Source: Martinezella dioscoreae | GTDB taxonomy: Bacteria > Pseudomonadota > Alphaproteobacteria > Rhizobiales > Rhizobiaceae | Direction: 5' to 3' | Length of the DNA stretch: 64,000 nt | Assembly (NCBI RefSeq): GCF_009176305.1 | Contig: NZ_BLAJ01000001.1 | Coordinates: 1-64,000, forward strand | Shown: in pieces, positions 51,341 to 60,860 of the stretch | Numbering within the stretch: the stretch's first letter is position 1 | Layout: the number at the start of each line of letters is the position of its first letter | Position numbers and translations under genes: made by a program | Notes under the pieces: model-generated | What the model was told of the DNA's origin: nothing | What the model saw: only the letters and a program-made list of their open reading frames with translations | Database searches by the model: none

Positions 51341-51823
51341 ATGGATGAGCCGCAGGCGATCGAGCAGAATGGCAGGTCGCCCGGGGGCAAATCCCCCGGC
51401 GCCATCCTCTTCATGTGCGGCCTCAATGCCATCCGTTCGCCCATGGCCGAGGCGATGGCGCGCAGCATGCTGCCGCAGGGCACGTATATCGCCTCGGCGG
51501 GGGTGCGAGCCGGCGAGCGCAATCCTTTCGTCGATGTGGTGCTTGCCGAGATCGGGCTTTCGCTTGGCCGCCGTCAGCCGCAGACCATGGAAGAGCTGGA
51601 GGATGATTTCTTCGATGTCATCATCACGCTGTCTCCCGAGGCGCATCATGCCGCGCTGGAACTGACGCGGGCGAACGCTGTCGACGTCATCTATTGGCCG
51701 ACGATGGACCCGTCGGCGACGGATGGAACGCGTGAGCAGGTTCTGGATGCCTATCGCGCGGTGAGGGACTATCTTCTCGGCCTCATAGAGAGCAGGCTTG
51801 TGGAACATCGCGGCTCGCTTTAG
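51341..51823 (+). CDS. low-molecular-weight phosphotyrosine-phosphatase-like protein
   Basis: The fold is that of LMW protein tyrosine phosphatases/ArsC-like reductases. The P-loop LFMCGLNAIRSPMAEAMA has the nucleophile Cys, Arg and Ser of C-x5-R-S, but the second cysteine usual in CxGNxCRSP is replaced by Ile and the Gly-Asn by Leu-Asn. The late MDPSATDGT supplies the general acid Asp. Length 160 from ATG 51341. It ends the hisD-UPF0262 unit. Substrate unknown. Confidence 0.85.
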   Translation: MDEPQAIEQNGRSPGGKSPGAILFMCGLNAIRSPMAEAMARSMLPQGTYIASAGVRAGERNPFVDVVLAEIGLSLGRRQPQTMEELEDDFFDVIITLSPEAHHAALELTRANAVDVIYWPTMDPSATDGTREQVLDAYRAVRDYLLGLIESRLVEHRGSL

Positions 51824-51964
51824 AGCCGCAAATGAAACAAATGCAGAAACCCTTATCAACGTGGTTCACAAAACCGCGGCGATTGTGTAGTTTCCGCGCA
51901 AATTTCCGGCGCCCCAGCCTTTTAACAGGAGCGCTGGCCCCAACCGACAGGAAAAGAAGCTTTA

Positions 51965-52183
51965 ATGCCGAAAGAAGAAGTCCTCGAATTTCCCGGTGTC
52001 GTCACCGAACTCCTACCGAACGCGACCTTTCGCGTGAAGCTGGAAAACGAGCACGAGATTATCGCCCACACCGCGGGCCGCATGCGCAAGAACCGCATCC
52101 GCGTTCTGGCCGGCGACAAGGTGCTGGTGGAAATGACCCCTTATGACCTGACCAAGGGCCGCATCACCTACCGTTTCAAGTAA
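51965..52183 (+). CDS. infA: translation initiation factor IF-1
   Basis: This 72-residue S1-fold protein binds the ribosomal A site during initiation. [71 protein letters not shown] sequence is near invariant; key parts are [10 protein letters not shown] and [10 protein letters not shown]. The intergenic region 51824-51964 likely holds its promoter but no clear hexamers were seen. Confidence 0.97.
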   Translation: MPKEEVLEFPGVVTELLPNATFRVKLENEHEIIAHTAGRMRKNRIRVLAGDKVLVEMTPYDLTKGRITYRFK

Positions 52184-52272
52184 TCCGCCGTTCGCTGGAG
52201 CCGGATGCCGCCGACATTTTCGGCATCATGCTCCGGACCGGCTCTCATTCCCGCATGACAGGTCGAGATCTG

Positions 52273-52893
52273 ATGGCGTTGAAACACAAGCTGATACTGG
52301 CCTCCGGATCGCCGCGTCGCGTCGAGCTCCTGCATCAGTCAGGCATCGAGCCCGCGCGTCTCATGCCCATGGATATCGATGAGACGCCGAAGAAATCGGA
52401 GCATCCGCGCTCGCTGGCGCGGCGGCTTTCGGCTGAGAAGGGTGATGCCGCCTTTGCGGCCATCAAGAGCGACGCCGCCTGGCAGGGGAGCTACATTCTT
52501 TCCGCCGATACGGTCGTCGCCGTCGGGCGGCGCATCCTGCCGAAGGCGGAATTCGTCGATGAGGCGGCTGCGGCGCTGCATCTGCTCTCCGGGCGCGGCC
52601 ATGTCGTCTATACCGGCATCTGCCTGATCACTCCCGACCGCAAGGCCCGCCAGAAGGTGGTGGAAACCAAGGTGCGTTTCAAGCGGCTTTCCAGCCGGGA
52701 TATCGACATGTATCTCGCCTCCGGCCAGTGGCGGGGCAAGGCGGGGGCCTATGGCATTCAGGGGCTTGCCGGCTCCTTCGTGCAAAAGCTTGTCGGTTCC
52801 TACACCAATGTCGTCGGATTGCCGCTTTATGAAACCATGCTGCTGCTGGCAGGCGAGGGCTTCGATGTCCATGCCGGATGGCAGGAAGGATAG
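52273..52893 (+). CDS. maf: Maf-like nucleotide pyrophosphatase
   Basis: Maf enzymes cleave pyrophosphate from nonstandard or excess nucleoside triphosphates such as d[19 protein letters not shown] opens the fold. Conserved motifs are SADTVVAVG, the [15 protein letters not shown] segment and [16 protein letters not shown] near the C terminus. Length 206 from ATG 52273. A CATGCTCCGG phrase from an intergenic element lies just upstream. It is followed 5 bases later by yacG. Confidence 0.93.
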   Translation: MALKHKLILASGSPRRVELLHQSGIEPARLMPMDIDETPKKSEHPRSLARRLSAEKGDAAFAAIKSDAAWQGSYILSADTVVAVGRRILPKAEFVDEAAAALHLLSGRGHVVYTGICLITPDRKARQKVVETKVRFKRLSSRDIDMYLASGQWRGKAGAYGIQGLAGSFVQKLVGSYTNVVGLPLYETMLLLAGEGFDVHAGWQEG

Positions 52894-52898
52894 TCGTC

Positions 52899-53114
52899 AT
52901 GACGAAGGCTGAAGAGATCAAGGTCGGTTCGAAAGTCGAGCCGCTGCGAAAGACGCGTCCCTGTCCGGAATGCGGCCGTCCTTCGCTGCGTGAACATTAT
53001 CCCTTCTGCTCGGATCGCTGCCGCTCCGTCGATCTCTCGCGGTGGCTCAACGGCTCCTATGCCATCCCCGTCACCGAGGACGAGACGAAGGCCGACGGCT
53101 CCGACCAGGACTGA
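52899..53114 (+). CDS. yacG: DNA gyrase inhibitor YacG (zinc protein)
   Basis: This is a 71-residue zinc-binding protein. The four ligands are in CPECGRPSLREHYPFCSDRC (C-x2-C-x15-C-x3-C), followed by SVDLSRWLNGSYAIP, the YacG hallmark. In E. coli it binds GyrB and inhibits supercoiling. ATG 52899 has GGAAGGA 7 bases upstream and lies 5 bases after maf, so the two are co-transcribed. Confidence 0.93.
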   Translation: MTKAEEIKVGSKVEPLRKTRPCPECGRPSLREHYPFCSDRCRSVDLSRWLNGSYAIPVTEDETKADGSDQD

Positions 53115-53309
53115 GTGCGTTTTCCAAAGGGGCAGGATCTCACGAACCCTTTCATTTTGTTCGCGAATTGGCAAAATTCGATTTCCTGTCAAAAAAGAGT
53201 CATTTGCGGCTGGACATGGCCGAACAAGATGCTATAACCCCGCTCGCTTCCGGGGCGAACCAACCGCCCAGCGCCTGCCAAGGCTCTTCCTTCAACGGGA
53301 AGCTCGGAT

Positions 53310-53385
53310 GCCCAGATAGCTCAGTTGGTAGAGCAGCGGATTGAAAATCCGCGTGTCGCTGGTTCGATTCCGGCTCTGGGCACCA
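53310..53385 (+). tRNA. tRNA-Phe (anticodon GAA)
   Basis: The cloverleaf is complete, with acceptor GCCCAGA/TCTGGGC, the anticodon stem GCGGA/TCCGC and loop TTGAAAA (anticodon GAA), the T arm CTGGTTCGATTCCGG, and encoded ACCA. Confidence 0.95.
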
Positions 53386-53719
53386 TCTTTTCTCCCCAAT
53401 CATGCGGACAATGAAGCTTGACGCTGGCTTCGATCAATTCTTCGCCGAGATCGTGTATTTGCAAAAATATGCGGCAATAGGCCGGTTGAGGTTGCATAAC
53501 CACTGAGTGCGTTGTATTGCCACAACAATCTTCTGGTTGTGTTTCATTAATTCGGTGCATGACCCCATCAAGATATTGATGACATTTGGAATCAAGCGTA
53601 CGAATTATTGACAGATCACCTATTGATTCGTAGCGAGTCATACCGCACTTTAGATACAGCGGGATAAAGTGATCTCGTAAAAGCCGGCGTTAATTGCAAT
53701 AGCAAGCTACCGAGGCGCC
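53386..53719. other. AT-rich gap upstream of prkA
   Basis: This 334-base stretch has no coding sequence that I can support. It contains an inverted repeat CACAAC/GTTGTG (53521-53526/53536-53541) and the promoter-like site at 53599-53632 given separately. Its AT richness and its position suggest the control region of the prkA operon. Confidence 0.6.
53599..53632 (+). promoter_or_regulatory. possible prkA operon promoter/operator
   Basis: A perfect -35 hexamer TTGACA (53608-53613) stands between arms TACGAAT (53599-53605) and ATTCGTA (53626-53632), a 7-base inverted repeat with 20 bases between. The matching -10 is poor (TAGCGA at 53631), so an activator or repressor at the repeat is plausible. 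The prkA ATG is about 90 bases further. Confidence 0.4.
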
Positions 53720-55666
53720 ATGTTAAACAACGATGTTCTGTTCAACACGTTCGCCCGTACTTTTGAAGCACGGCGCGAAGTCGAGATGTCATTCTCAGAA
53801 TACCTGGAAGCGTGCCGGGATGATCCGCTCATGTATGCAAATGCGGCTGAGCGGCTGCTGGCAGCCATGGGCGAACCACTGCTGATCGATACGGCCAAGG
53901 ATACAAGGCTTGGGCGTATTTTCATGAACCGGACCATCCGGACTTATCCGGCTTTTTCGGGCTTTTTCGGCATGGAAGAGACGATCGAACGCATCGTCGC
54001 CTTCTTCCGCCATGCGGCCCAGGGGTTGGAGGAGCGCAAGCAGATCCTCTATCTGCTCGGGCCTGTCGGCGGCGGCAAGTCATCCCTCGCCGAGCGGCTG
54101 AAATCATTGATGGAAGTTCATCCCATCTATGTGCTCAAGGCCGGAAACGAGCTTAGCCCGGTCTTCGAAAGCCCGCTCAGCCTGTTCGATCCCGTCACCA
54201 TGGGGCCGATGATCGAGGAGCGCTATGGCATTCCGCGCCGGCGCCTGACCGGGCTGATGAGTCCCTGGTGCCTCAAGCGGCTGGAAGAGTTCGAAGGCGA
54301 TATTTCCCGCTTCCGTGTCGTCAGGATGCAGCCCTCAAGGCTGCGGCAAATTGCCGTCGCCAAGACGGAACCGGGCGACGAGAACAACCAGGACATTTCC
54401 TCGCTGGTCGGCAAGGTGGATATCCGCAAGCTCGAAAGCCTCGCGCAGAACGATCCGGATGCCTACAGCTACTCCGGTGCATTGAACCGTGCCAACCAGG
54501 GCATTCTCGAATTCGTTGAAATGTTCAAGGCACCGATCAAGATGCTGCATCCGCTGCTGACGGCGACGCAGGAAGGCAATTACATCGGTACGGAAAATAT
54601 CGGTGCGATACCCTTCTCCGGCATCATCCTGGCGCACTCAAACGAATCGGAATGGCAGACATTCAAGGCCAACAAGAACAATGAGGCATTTATCGACCGC
54701 ATCTGCGTGGTGAAAGTGCCTTATTGCCTGCGGGTCACCGAGGAGCAGAAGATCTATGAGAAGCTGATCGAGGAATCCGAGCTCAGCGACGCGCCCTGCG
54801 CGCCGTCGACATTGGAGACGCTCGCCCGCTTCACGGTTCTGACGCGGCTTTCCAAGCACGAGAATTCGACCGCCTTCTCCAAACTTCGGGTCTATGACGG
54901 CGAGAGCCTGAAGGAGACCGATCCGAGAGCGCGCAGCGTGCAGGAATATCGTGACTCGGCCGGTGTCGACGAAGGCATGGATGGAGCCTCCACCCGTTTT
55001 GCCTTCAAAGTGCTGGCGGCGACCTTCAACTACGATACGACAGAAGTCGGTGCCGATCCGGTGCATCTGATGTACATGCTGGAGCAGGCAATCCGCCGCG
55101 AACAGCTGCCGCTTGAAACCGAAAAGCTCTATATCGAGTTTATCAAGAGCGAACTGGCGCCGCGCTATGCGGAGTTCATCGGCAACGAGATCCAGAAGGC
55201 CTATCTGGAATCCTATGCAGATTACGGACAGAACCTCTTCGATCGCTATGTCGACTATGCCGACGCCTGGATCGAGGATGTCGATTTCAAGGATCCGGAT
55301 ACCGGGCAGCTTCTCGACCGCGAGCTTTTGAACCAGGAGCTCACCAAGATCGAAAAGCCGGCAGGTATTGCCAATCCGAAGGACTTCCGCAATGAGGTGG
55401 TCAAGTTCTGCCTGCGGGCACGGGCGAGCCACGGCGGCAAGAACCCGTCCTGGACCAGCTATGAGAAGATCCGTGAAGTCATCGAAAAGCGGATGTTCTC
55501 TCAAGTCGAGGACCTTCTGCCCGTCATCTCGTTCGGCTCCAAGAAGGATGGCGAGACGGAGAAGAAACATGGCGAATTCGTCGAGCGGATGGTCGCGCGG
55601 GGTTACACCGAACGGCAGGTCCGGCGGCTTGTGGAATGGTACATGCGTGTGAAACAGGCGGGATGA
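53720..55666 (+). CDS. prkA: PrkA/YeaG family serine protein kinase
   Basis: This is an AAA+-like protein with a C-terminal kinase-like domain. It autophosphorylates and, in E. coli (YeaG) and Bacillus, supports survival in starvation or sporulation. Walker A is LLGPVGGGKSS (about residues 110-120), and FSGIILAHSNESEW and DRICVVKVPYCLRV are family segments; the C-terminal PrkA domain starts at about residue 400. Length 648. The start ATG has GAGG a few bases before it. It is followed 18 bases later by yeaH and then spoVR, the usual trio. Confidence 0.92.
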   Translation: MLNNDVLFNTFARTFEARREVEMSFSEYLEACRDDPLMYANAAERLLAAMGEPLLIDTAKDTRLGRIFMNRTIRTYPAFSGFFGMEETIERIVAFFRHAAQGLEERKQILYLLGPVGGGKSSLAERLKSLMEVHPIYVLKAGNELSPVFESPLSLFDPVTMGPMIEERYGIPRRRLTGLMSPWCLKRLEEFEGDISRFRVVRMQPSRLRQIAVAKTEPGDENNQDISSLVGKVDIRKLESLAQNDPDAYSYSGALNRANQGILEFVEMFKAPIKMLHPLLTATQEGNYIGTENIGAIPFSGIILAHSNESEWQTFKANKNNEAFIDRICVVKVPYCLRVTEEQKIYEKLIEESELSDAPCAPSTLETLARFTVLTRLSKHENSTAFSKLRVYDGESLKETDPRARSVQEYRDSAGVDEGMDGASTRFAFKVLAATFNYDTTEVGADPVHLMYMLEQAIRREQLPLETEKLYIEFIKSELAPRYAEFIGNEIQKAYLESYADYGQNLFDRYVDYADAWIEDVDFKDPDTGQLLDRELLNQELTKIEKPAGIANPKDFRNEVVKFCLRARASHGGKNPSWTSYEKIREVIEKRMFSQVEDLLPVISFGSKKDGETEKKHGEFVERMVARGYTERQVRRLVEWYMRVKQAG

Positions 55667-55684
55667 GCCACCAAGGAAGAAGGA

Positions 55685-56956
55685 ATGCACATTGTTGACA
55701 GACGCCTGAACCCAGGCGGAAAAAGTCTGGAAAATCGTCAACGGTTTTTGCGAAGAGCAAAAGCGCTGGTGCAGAGAGCGGTCTATGAATCCTCTCAAAA
55801 TCGCGACATTCAGGATATTCTGAAGGGTGGCGAAATCAGCATTCCCCTGGATGGAACCGAGGAACCTCGGTTCCATCGCGGCCCGGAGGGCCTGAAGGAA
55901 CATATTCTTCCCGGTAACAAGGACTTCATCGAAGGCGATATGCTTCCCCGCCCCGAGGGCGGTAGCGGCAAGTCGCGGGCCGGCGGCGATGGAACCGGCG
56001 AGGATGCCTTCCGCTTCATCTTGACGCGGGACGAATTCCTCGATCTCTTCCTCGACGATCTCGAATTGCCCGATCTAGCCAAGCGCCGCCTGATGTCGGC
56101 GGACCAGATCAATCCGGTGCGCTCGGGCTATTCGGTTACGGGATCACCTGCCAATCTTGCCATCAACCGCACGATGCGGCTTGCCATGATGCGCCGTGTC
56201 GCGCTGCATCGCCCGAAGCCGGAAACGGTCGAAAAGCTCATCGAGGAGGCCGAGGAGTGCACGGACGAGAAGCGCCGCGCACAGCTCGAAGACGAGATCA
56301 AAAGACTGGAATCGAAGGTCCGGCGCATTCCCTATATCGACCCGATCGATATCCGCTATCGCCGTTTCGAGAACGAGCCGAAGCCGGTGGCGCAAGCCGT
56401 CATGTTCTGCCTGATGGACGTCTCCGGCTCGATGACGGAGCACATGAAGGATCTCGCCAAGCGCTTCTATATGCTGCTCTACATTTTCCTGACCCGGCAG
56501 TATCGCCGCGTCGAGATCGTCTTCATCCGCCATACCGACGTAGCGGAAGAGGTGGACGAGGAGACCTTCTTCCGCAGCCCGGCAACCGGCGGCACCCAGG
56601 TTTCGAGCGCGCTCGAGGCCATGCGGCGAATCGTGCGGGACCGCTTCCCGGCATCCGACTGGAACATCTACGCCGCGCAAGCATCGGATGGCGATAACGC
56701 CTATTCCGACAATGCGACGACGGCAGCGCTGATGACGAGCGAGATCCTGCCCGTCTGCCAATATTTTGCCTATCTCGAAGTGGGGGAATCACGCAGCGTC
56801 GCGATCTCGTCCGGCTCGGCGATCTGGTCGCTCTACGAGCGGATGCAGGCGGGATGGCCGGTGCTTTCCATGCGGCGTGTCAGCGATCGCAGCCAGATCT
56901 ATCCGGTCTTCCACGATCTCTTCCAGCGCCGGACGGCGGAAACAAGGAGCGGATAA
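55685..56956 (+). CDS. yeaH: YeaH/YhbH family protein (DUF444)
   Basis: This is a von Willebrand A-like protein partnered with PrkA. The metal-ion motif is CLMDVSGSMTEHMKDLAKRF (Asp-x-Ser-x-Ser, about residue 245). The N-terminal region NRRFLRRAKALVQRAV-like with HIVDRRLNPGGKSLENRQRFL is conserved, as are SALEAMRRIVRDRF and AQASDGDN. Length 423. It lies between prkA and spoVR; its last base overlaps the start of spoVR (TAATG), so the two are coupled. Biochemical role unknown. Confidence 0.9.
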   Translation: MHIVDRRLNPGGKSLENRQRFLRRAKALVQRAVYESSQNRDIQDILKGGEISIPLDGTEEPRFHRGPEGLKEHILPGNKDFIEGDMLPRPEGGSGKSRAGGDGTGEDAFRFILTRDEFLDLFLDDLELPDLAKRRLMSADQINPVRSGYSVTGSPANLAINRTMRLAMMRRVALHRPKPETVEKLIEEAEECTDEKRRAQLEDEIKRLESKVRRIPYIDPIDIRYRRFENEPKPVAQAVMFCLMDVSGSMTEHMKDLAKRFYMLLYIFLTRQYRRVEIVFIRHTDVAEEVDEETFFRSPATGGTQVSSALEAMRRIVRDRFPASDWNIYAAQASDGDNAYSDNATTAALMTSEILPVCQYFAYLEVGESRSVAISSGSAIWSLYERMQAGWPVLSMRRVSDRSQIYPVFHDLFQRRTAETRSG

Positions 56957-58506
56957 TGGCAAAAAAGGCATCGATGGAGCGGCTTTTCGAAGGCGCGGAC
57001 TGGGATTTCGCCACCATCCAGCGAATTCACGATGCCTGCGAGAAGATCGCCATCGACGAGCTCGGGCTCGATGTTTACCCCAATCAGATCGAGATCATCA
57101 CCGCCGAGCAGATGCTCGACGTCTATTCCTCGATCGGCATGCCGCTCTTTTACAAGCACTGGTCCTTCGGCAAGCATTTCGCCCATCACGAGGCCTTCTA
57201 CCGCAAGGGCCTGCGCGGCCTTGCCTATGAGATCGTCATCAACAGCTCGCCCTGCATCTCCTATCTGATGGAGGAGAATAGCGCGACGATGCAGGCTCTC
57301 GTCATCGCCCATGCCGCCTTCGGCCATAATCATTTCTTCAAGAACAATTATCTCTTCAAGCTCTGGACCGATGCCGAAGGCATTCTCGATTATCTCAACT
57401 TCGCCAAGAGCTATGTGGCGCGCTGTGAGGAGCGCTATGGCCACGCCGCCGTCGAGCGCACGCTGGATGCCGCCCATGCGCTGATGTCGCATGGCGTGCA
57501 TCGCTATGCCGGCAAGAAGACGCCGGACCTGCGCGACGAGGAGAAGCGCGAGCGCGAGCGGCGCGAGTATGACGAGAAGATCTTCAACGATCTCTGGCGC
57601 ACGGTTCCGGCCGGGTCGGGCAAGAAGACACAGGACCTCGATCTGGAGCGGCGACGTTCGCTGGCGGGCCTGCCGCAGGAGAATATCCTCTATTTCCTGG
57701 AAAAGATGGCGCCGCGTCTGAAGCCCTGGCAGCGCGAGATCATCCGCATCGTGCGGCATGTCGCCCAATATTTCTATCCGCAGAGTCAGACCAAGGTGAT
57801 GAACGAGGGCACGGCAACCTACGTGCACTATCGCATCATGACCCGGCTGCATGAGCTCGGCGGCATCGGCGACGGCGATTTTCTGGAATTCCTGAAATCG
57901 CATACCAATGTGGTTTTCCAACCGACCTTCAACGATCCCCGCTATTCCGGCCTCAACCCCTACGCGATCGGTTTTGCCATGATGCAGGATATCGAGCGCA
58001 TCGTGACGAAGCCGGAGGAAGAGGATCGACAATGGTTTCCGGAAATCGCCGGCACCGGCGATGCAATGGCGGTGCTGCGCGATCTCTGGGCCAATTATCG
58101 CGACGAGAGTTTTGTCGCGCAGTTCTTGAGCCCGCATCTGATGCGCAAGATGCGCATGTTCCAGCTGACGGATGATCCGGAGGAGGAAGAGGGGCTGAGG
58201 GTTGCCGCCATTCATGATGAGCGTGGCTACCGGCGCATCCGCCGTGAATTGTCACGGCAATATGATGTCGGCTGGATCGATCCGCATATCGAGATCGTCG
58301 ATGTCGATCTTGCCGGCGACAGGCGGCTGCTGGTCAAGCATACGGTGCTGAACGGCGCGATGCTCGACGATATGGATGCCAAGCGCGTATTGCAGCATCT
58401 GGCCGATCTGTGGAGCTACGACGTGCTGATGCAGGAAGTCGACCGCTCCGGCGCGGTACTTCGCGATCATCTCGTTCATCCGCGCGCCTCGGCGCTTGCG
58501 GCATAA
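56956..58506 (+). CDS. spoVR: SpoVR family protein
   Basis: This is a 516-residue cytoplasmic protein named after the Bacillus stage V sporulation protein but widespread in non-spore-formers (YcgB in E. coli). WDFATIQRIHDACEKIAIDELGLDVYPNQIEIITAEQML opens the family domain, and YFYPQSQTKVMNEGTATYVHYRIM is the strongest signature. The start ATG 56956 overlaps the yeaH stop by one base. Function unknown; it acts genetically with prkA and yeaH in stress survival. Confidence 0.92.
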   Translation: MAKKASMERLFEGADWDFATIQRIHDACEKIAIDELGLDVYPNQIEIITAEQMLDVYSSIGMPLFYKHWSFGKHFAHHEAFYRKGLRGLAYEIVINSSPCISYLMEENSATMQALVIAHAAFGHNHFFKNNYLFKLWTDAEGILDYLNFAKSYVARCEERYGHAAVERTLDAAHALMSHGVHRYAGKKTPDLRDEEKRERERREYDEKIFNDLWRTVPAGSGKKTQDLDLERRRSLAGLPQENILYFLEKMAPRLKPWQREIIRIVRHVAQYFYPQSQTKVMNEGTATYVHYRIMTRLHELGGIGDGDFLEFLKSHTNVVFQPTFNDPRYSGLNPYAIGFAMMQDIERIVTKPEEEDRQWFPEIAGTGDAMAVLRDLWANYRDESFVAQFLSPHLMRKMRMFQLTDDPEEEEGLRVAAIHDERGYRRIRRELSRQYDVGWIDPHIEIVDVDLAGDRRLLVKHTVLNGAMLDDMDAKRVLQHLADLWSYDVLMQEVDRSGAVLRDHLVHPRASALAA

Positions 58507-58509
58507 GCC

Positions 58510-59961
58510 TTACGGCTGCTTTTTCGATTGCCGCTGATGGCCGCTCACTTGCGCGCCGTCTTCCGGCCGCAGCTTGAGAAAGCCGGGTATGCCGAGCAGC
58601 GGGATCACGGCCATCAGCAAAAATGCAATGTGGAATTTCTCCGGCGTCAGCGGCGATCCATCCAAAGTCACCAGACCCAGCAGCATGGCGGCGACGGAGA
58701 CGCCGAAGCTGACGCTCAATTGCTGCAGCACACCGCCGAGACTGGTCGCGCGGCTGAGTTGAGCCGCCGGAGTATCGGAATAGGATAGCGTATTGGACGT
58801 CATGAACTGTCCGGCCCGCGCCAGCCCGAAGATGAAGACATAGACGATGATGAACCAGTGCGGCGTATCGGGTGTGATCAATGCGAAGCCGGCGACGACG
58901 GCGGCACCGAATACGGCGCTCCACGTCAACATGCGATCGAAGCCATAGAGCTTTAGCAGTTTTGCCGAGACCGGCCGCACGGCAAGGGCGCTCAGGGCGC
59001 TGACGAAGGTCAATGTACCCGAGACGATCGGACTCAAGCCGAAGCCGACCTGCAGCATCAGCGGCAGCAGAAAGGGCACGCCATTCAGCCCGACACGACA
59101 GATGCCGCCGGCAAGGGTGCCGATGCGGAAGGTGCGCAGCTTGAAGAGGGTGAGATCCACGGCCGGAGATTCCACTGTTCTGGCATAGCGGATGAAGCCG
59201 ACCAGCAGCAGGCCGGCGGCGGCAAGCGCTAGGAGGATGGCCCAGACCGGAATTGCAGGTCGGCCGATATTCTCGATGCCATATTGCAGCAGCACACAGC
59301 CGAGACCGACCATGACGAAACCGGGAAAGTCGAATTTGATGGTCTCGTCGCGTTCGGTATCCTCGACATAGCGCAGCGCCATGGCCATGCCGATCAGGCC
59401 GAAGGGCAGGTTCACCCAGAAGATCCAGCGCCAGGACAGATAGGTTGTCAGGAAGCCGCCGAGCACCGGCCCGATGACGGGCCCGATGACGGCGGGCAGG
59501 GTCATGTAGGTCATGGCAGTCACGAGCTGGCTGCGGGGGAAACTGCGGATGAGGATGAGGCGCCCGACCGGCGTCATCATTGCGCCGCCAAAGCCCTGCA
59601 GTGCGCGCGTGGCGATAAGCATCGGCAGGCTGGTCGCCAGGCCGCAGAGGATCGAGCCGATGGTGAAGATGAAGAGGGAAAGCGTGAAGATGCGCCGGGC
59701 GCCGAAGCGATCGGCAAACCAGCCACTCACCGGAATGAACATGGCAAGCGTCAGAATATAGGTCGTGACCGCCAGATTCATGCGCAGCGGCGTCGTATCG
59801 AGGCTCTTGGCGATATCGGGAACGGCGGTGACGAGGATGGTCGAATCCAGCTGTTCCATCAGGAAGGCGACGGCGACCACCGCGGGGATGATGTAGCGCA
59901 GGCGGGGATTGCGTTCGACCGCAAAAGTCTGGCCCTGCGGATTGGGATCTATCGAATCCAT
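58510..59961 (-). CDS. MFS transporter, DHA2 (EmrB-like) drug exporter
   Basis: This is an inner-membrane proton antiporter with about 14 helices. Motif A is WFADRFGARRIF, antiporter motif C lies in LPAVIGPVIGPVLGGFL, and QLDSTILVTAVPDIAKSL is the first-helix D1 motif of DHA2. Length 483 from ATG 59961, which precedes a short hydrophilic leader; ATG 60018 with GAAGGG upstream is also possible. It faces spoVR, with 3 bases between the stops. No adaptor (EmrA) is adjacent. Substrate unknown. Confidence 0.9.
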   Translation of the reverse strand: MDSIDPNPQGQTFAVERNPRLRYIIPAVVAVAFLMEQLDSTILVTAVPDIAKSLDTTPLRMNLAVTTYILTLAMFIPVSGWFADRFGARRIFTLSLFIFTIGSILCGLATSLPMLIATRALQGFGGAMMTPVGRLILIRSFPRSQLVTAMTYMTLPAVIGPVIGPVLGGFLTTYLSWRWIFWVNLPFGLIGMAMALRYVEDTERDETIKFDFPGFVMVGLGCVLLQYGIENIGRPAIPVWAILLALAAAGLLLVGFIRYARTVESPAVDLTLFKLRTFRIGTLAGGICRVGLNGVPFLLPLMLQVGFGLSPIVSGTLTFVSALSALAVRPVSAKLLKLYGFDRMLTWSAVFGAAVVAGFALITPDTPHWFIIVYVFIFGLARAGQFMTSNTLSYSDTPAAQLSRATSLGGVLQQLSVSFGVSVAAMLLGLVTLDGSPLTPEKFHIAFLLMAVIPLLGIPGFLKLRPEDGAQVSGHQRQSKKQP

Positions 59962-60283
59962 GAAATGAAATGGCTTTCCAACGTCCGGCTGGGGACCGGC
60001 GCGTTTGACGATTTGCATGAATCCCTTCGGAAACCGCCTCGTGTGCTCTCGGGAAACATGGTGCTGGCGGCCGGTGATCCGCCGACCTTCGGAATCGTTG
60101 CCTATATGAGCACTACCGATGGCGCAGTGCAACAAAAACCGACGCGCATGAATATTTGACACCGTTTGTAAAATCGGGCGTCCATCCTGGATACGCCCTG
60201 CTGCACTGTGCCAACGGCAGTTGTGATCGGACGCTTCGCGGTATGGACCGCGGATTCATTTCTTGCAGTCCCACCTTCGCGAC

Positions 60284-60748
60284 TCAAACATTGTCATCGA
60301 CCCTCGGTGAAGGCGACGCTTGCAAATCAAAATCCAAACTTCGGACAGCCATGTACCAGAAAGCATAGCCTGCGATACCGCCGCTTATGGTGAGCATAAT
60401 GACATCAAACCTATTGGAGCTGCTTTGAAAGCCCCATGAATGAGCTATCCAGTATCCAGCAATAGCTCCAGCTATCGGATAATAATAGGAGGGTCGCCCG
60501 AGCAATTCGCCGACGCCGATCGCCACTAGAGCGGCCTTCCACGTGATCAGGAGAGCCATCGGTACCACAGCGAAGCTAATGATGACCAATGCCAGCGGCA
60601 CAGATATTCCCTCAGCGATTGAGTTAAAATTAGAGGCGAATGAAATCAAAGAATACGAAACGATAGCGAAATATTCAGCAACCAGCAGAGCGAAGATATT
60701 CATGAAAATCATCTTCTTGATGTTTGATTTGGTTGCTTTTGGCTCCAT
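60284..60748 (-). CDS. hypothetical four-helix membrane protein
   Basis: This is a 154-residue protein with about four membrane helices (about residues 14-35, 45-68, 72-95, 108-130) and a charged C-terminal tail. No family was recognised. The start ATG 60748 has GGAG 8 bases upstream; the frame before it overlaps another gene and is not used. The sequence (MEPKATKSNIKKMIF start, many Ile/Ser) looks AT-richer than its neighbours, so it may be acquired. Confidence 0.6.
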   Translation of the reverse strand: MEPKATKSNIKKMIFMNIFALLVAEYFAIVSYSLISFASNFNSIAEGISVPLALVIISFAVVPMALLITWKAALVAIGVGELLGRPSYYYPIAGAIAGYWIAHSWGFQSSSNRFDVIMLTISGGIAGYAFWYMAVRSLDFDLQASPSPRVDDNV

Positions 60749-60860
60749 CTCTATCTCCGTTTCATCCCATGATGGCGAGTAGCCCGCTGAGCGCTTGCTT
60801 ATTGGTTGTATTCGTAACATACACCATGAAAGAGCGGCAAATACGTGCATGCCCCGAGAT

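Noticed and set aside
53200..53641. Short minus-strand frames across tRNA-Phe containing AGIEPATRGFS and ESNQRHADFQSAALP
   Set aside because: These are the well-known spurious translations of the tRNA-Phe antisense strand, often misannotated as proteins.
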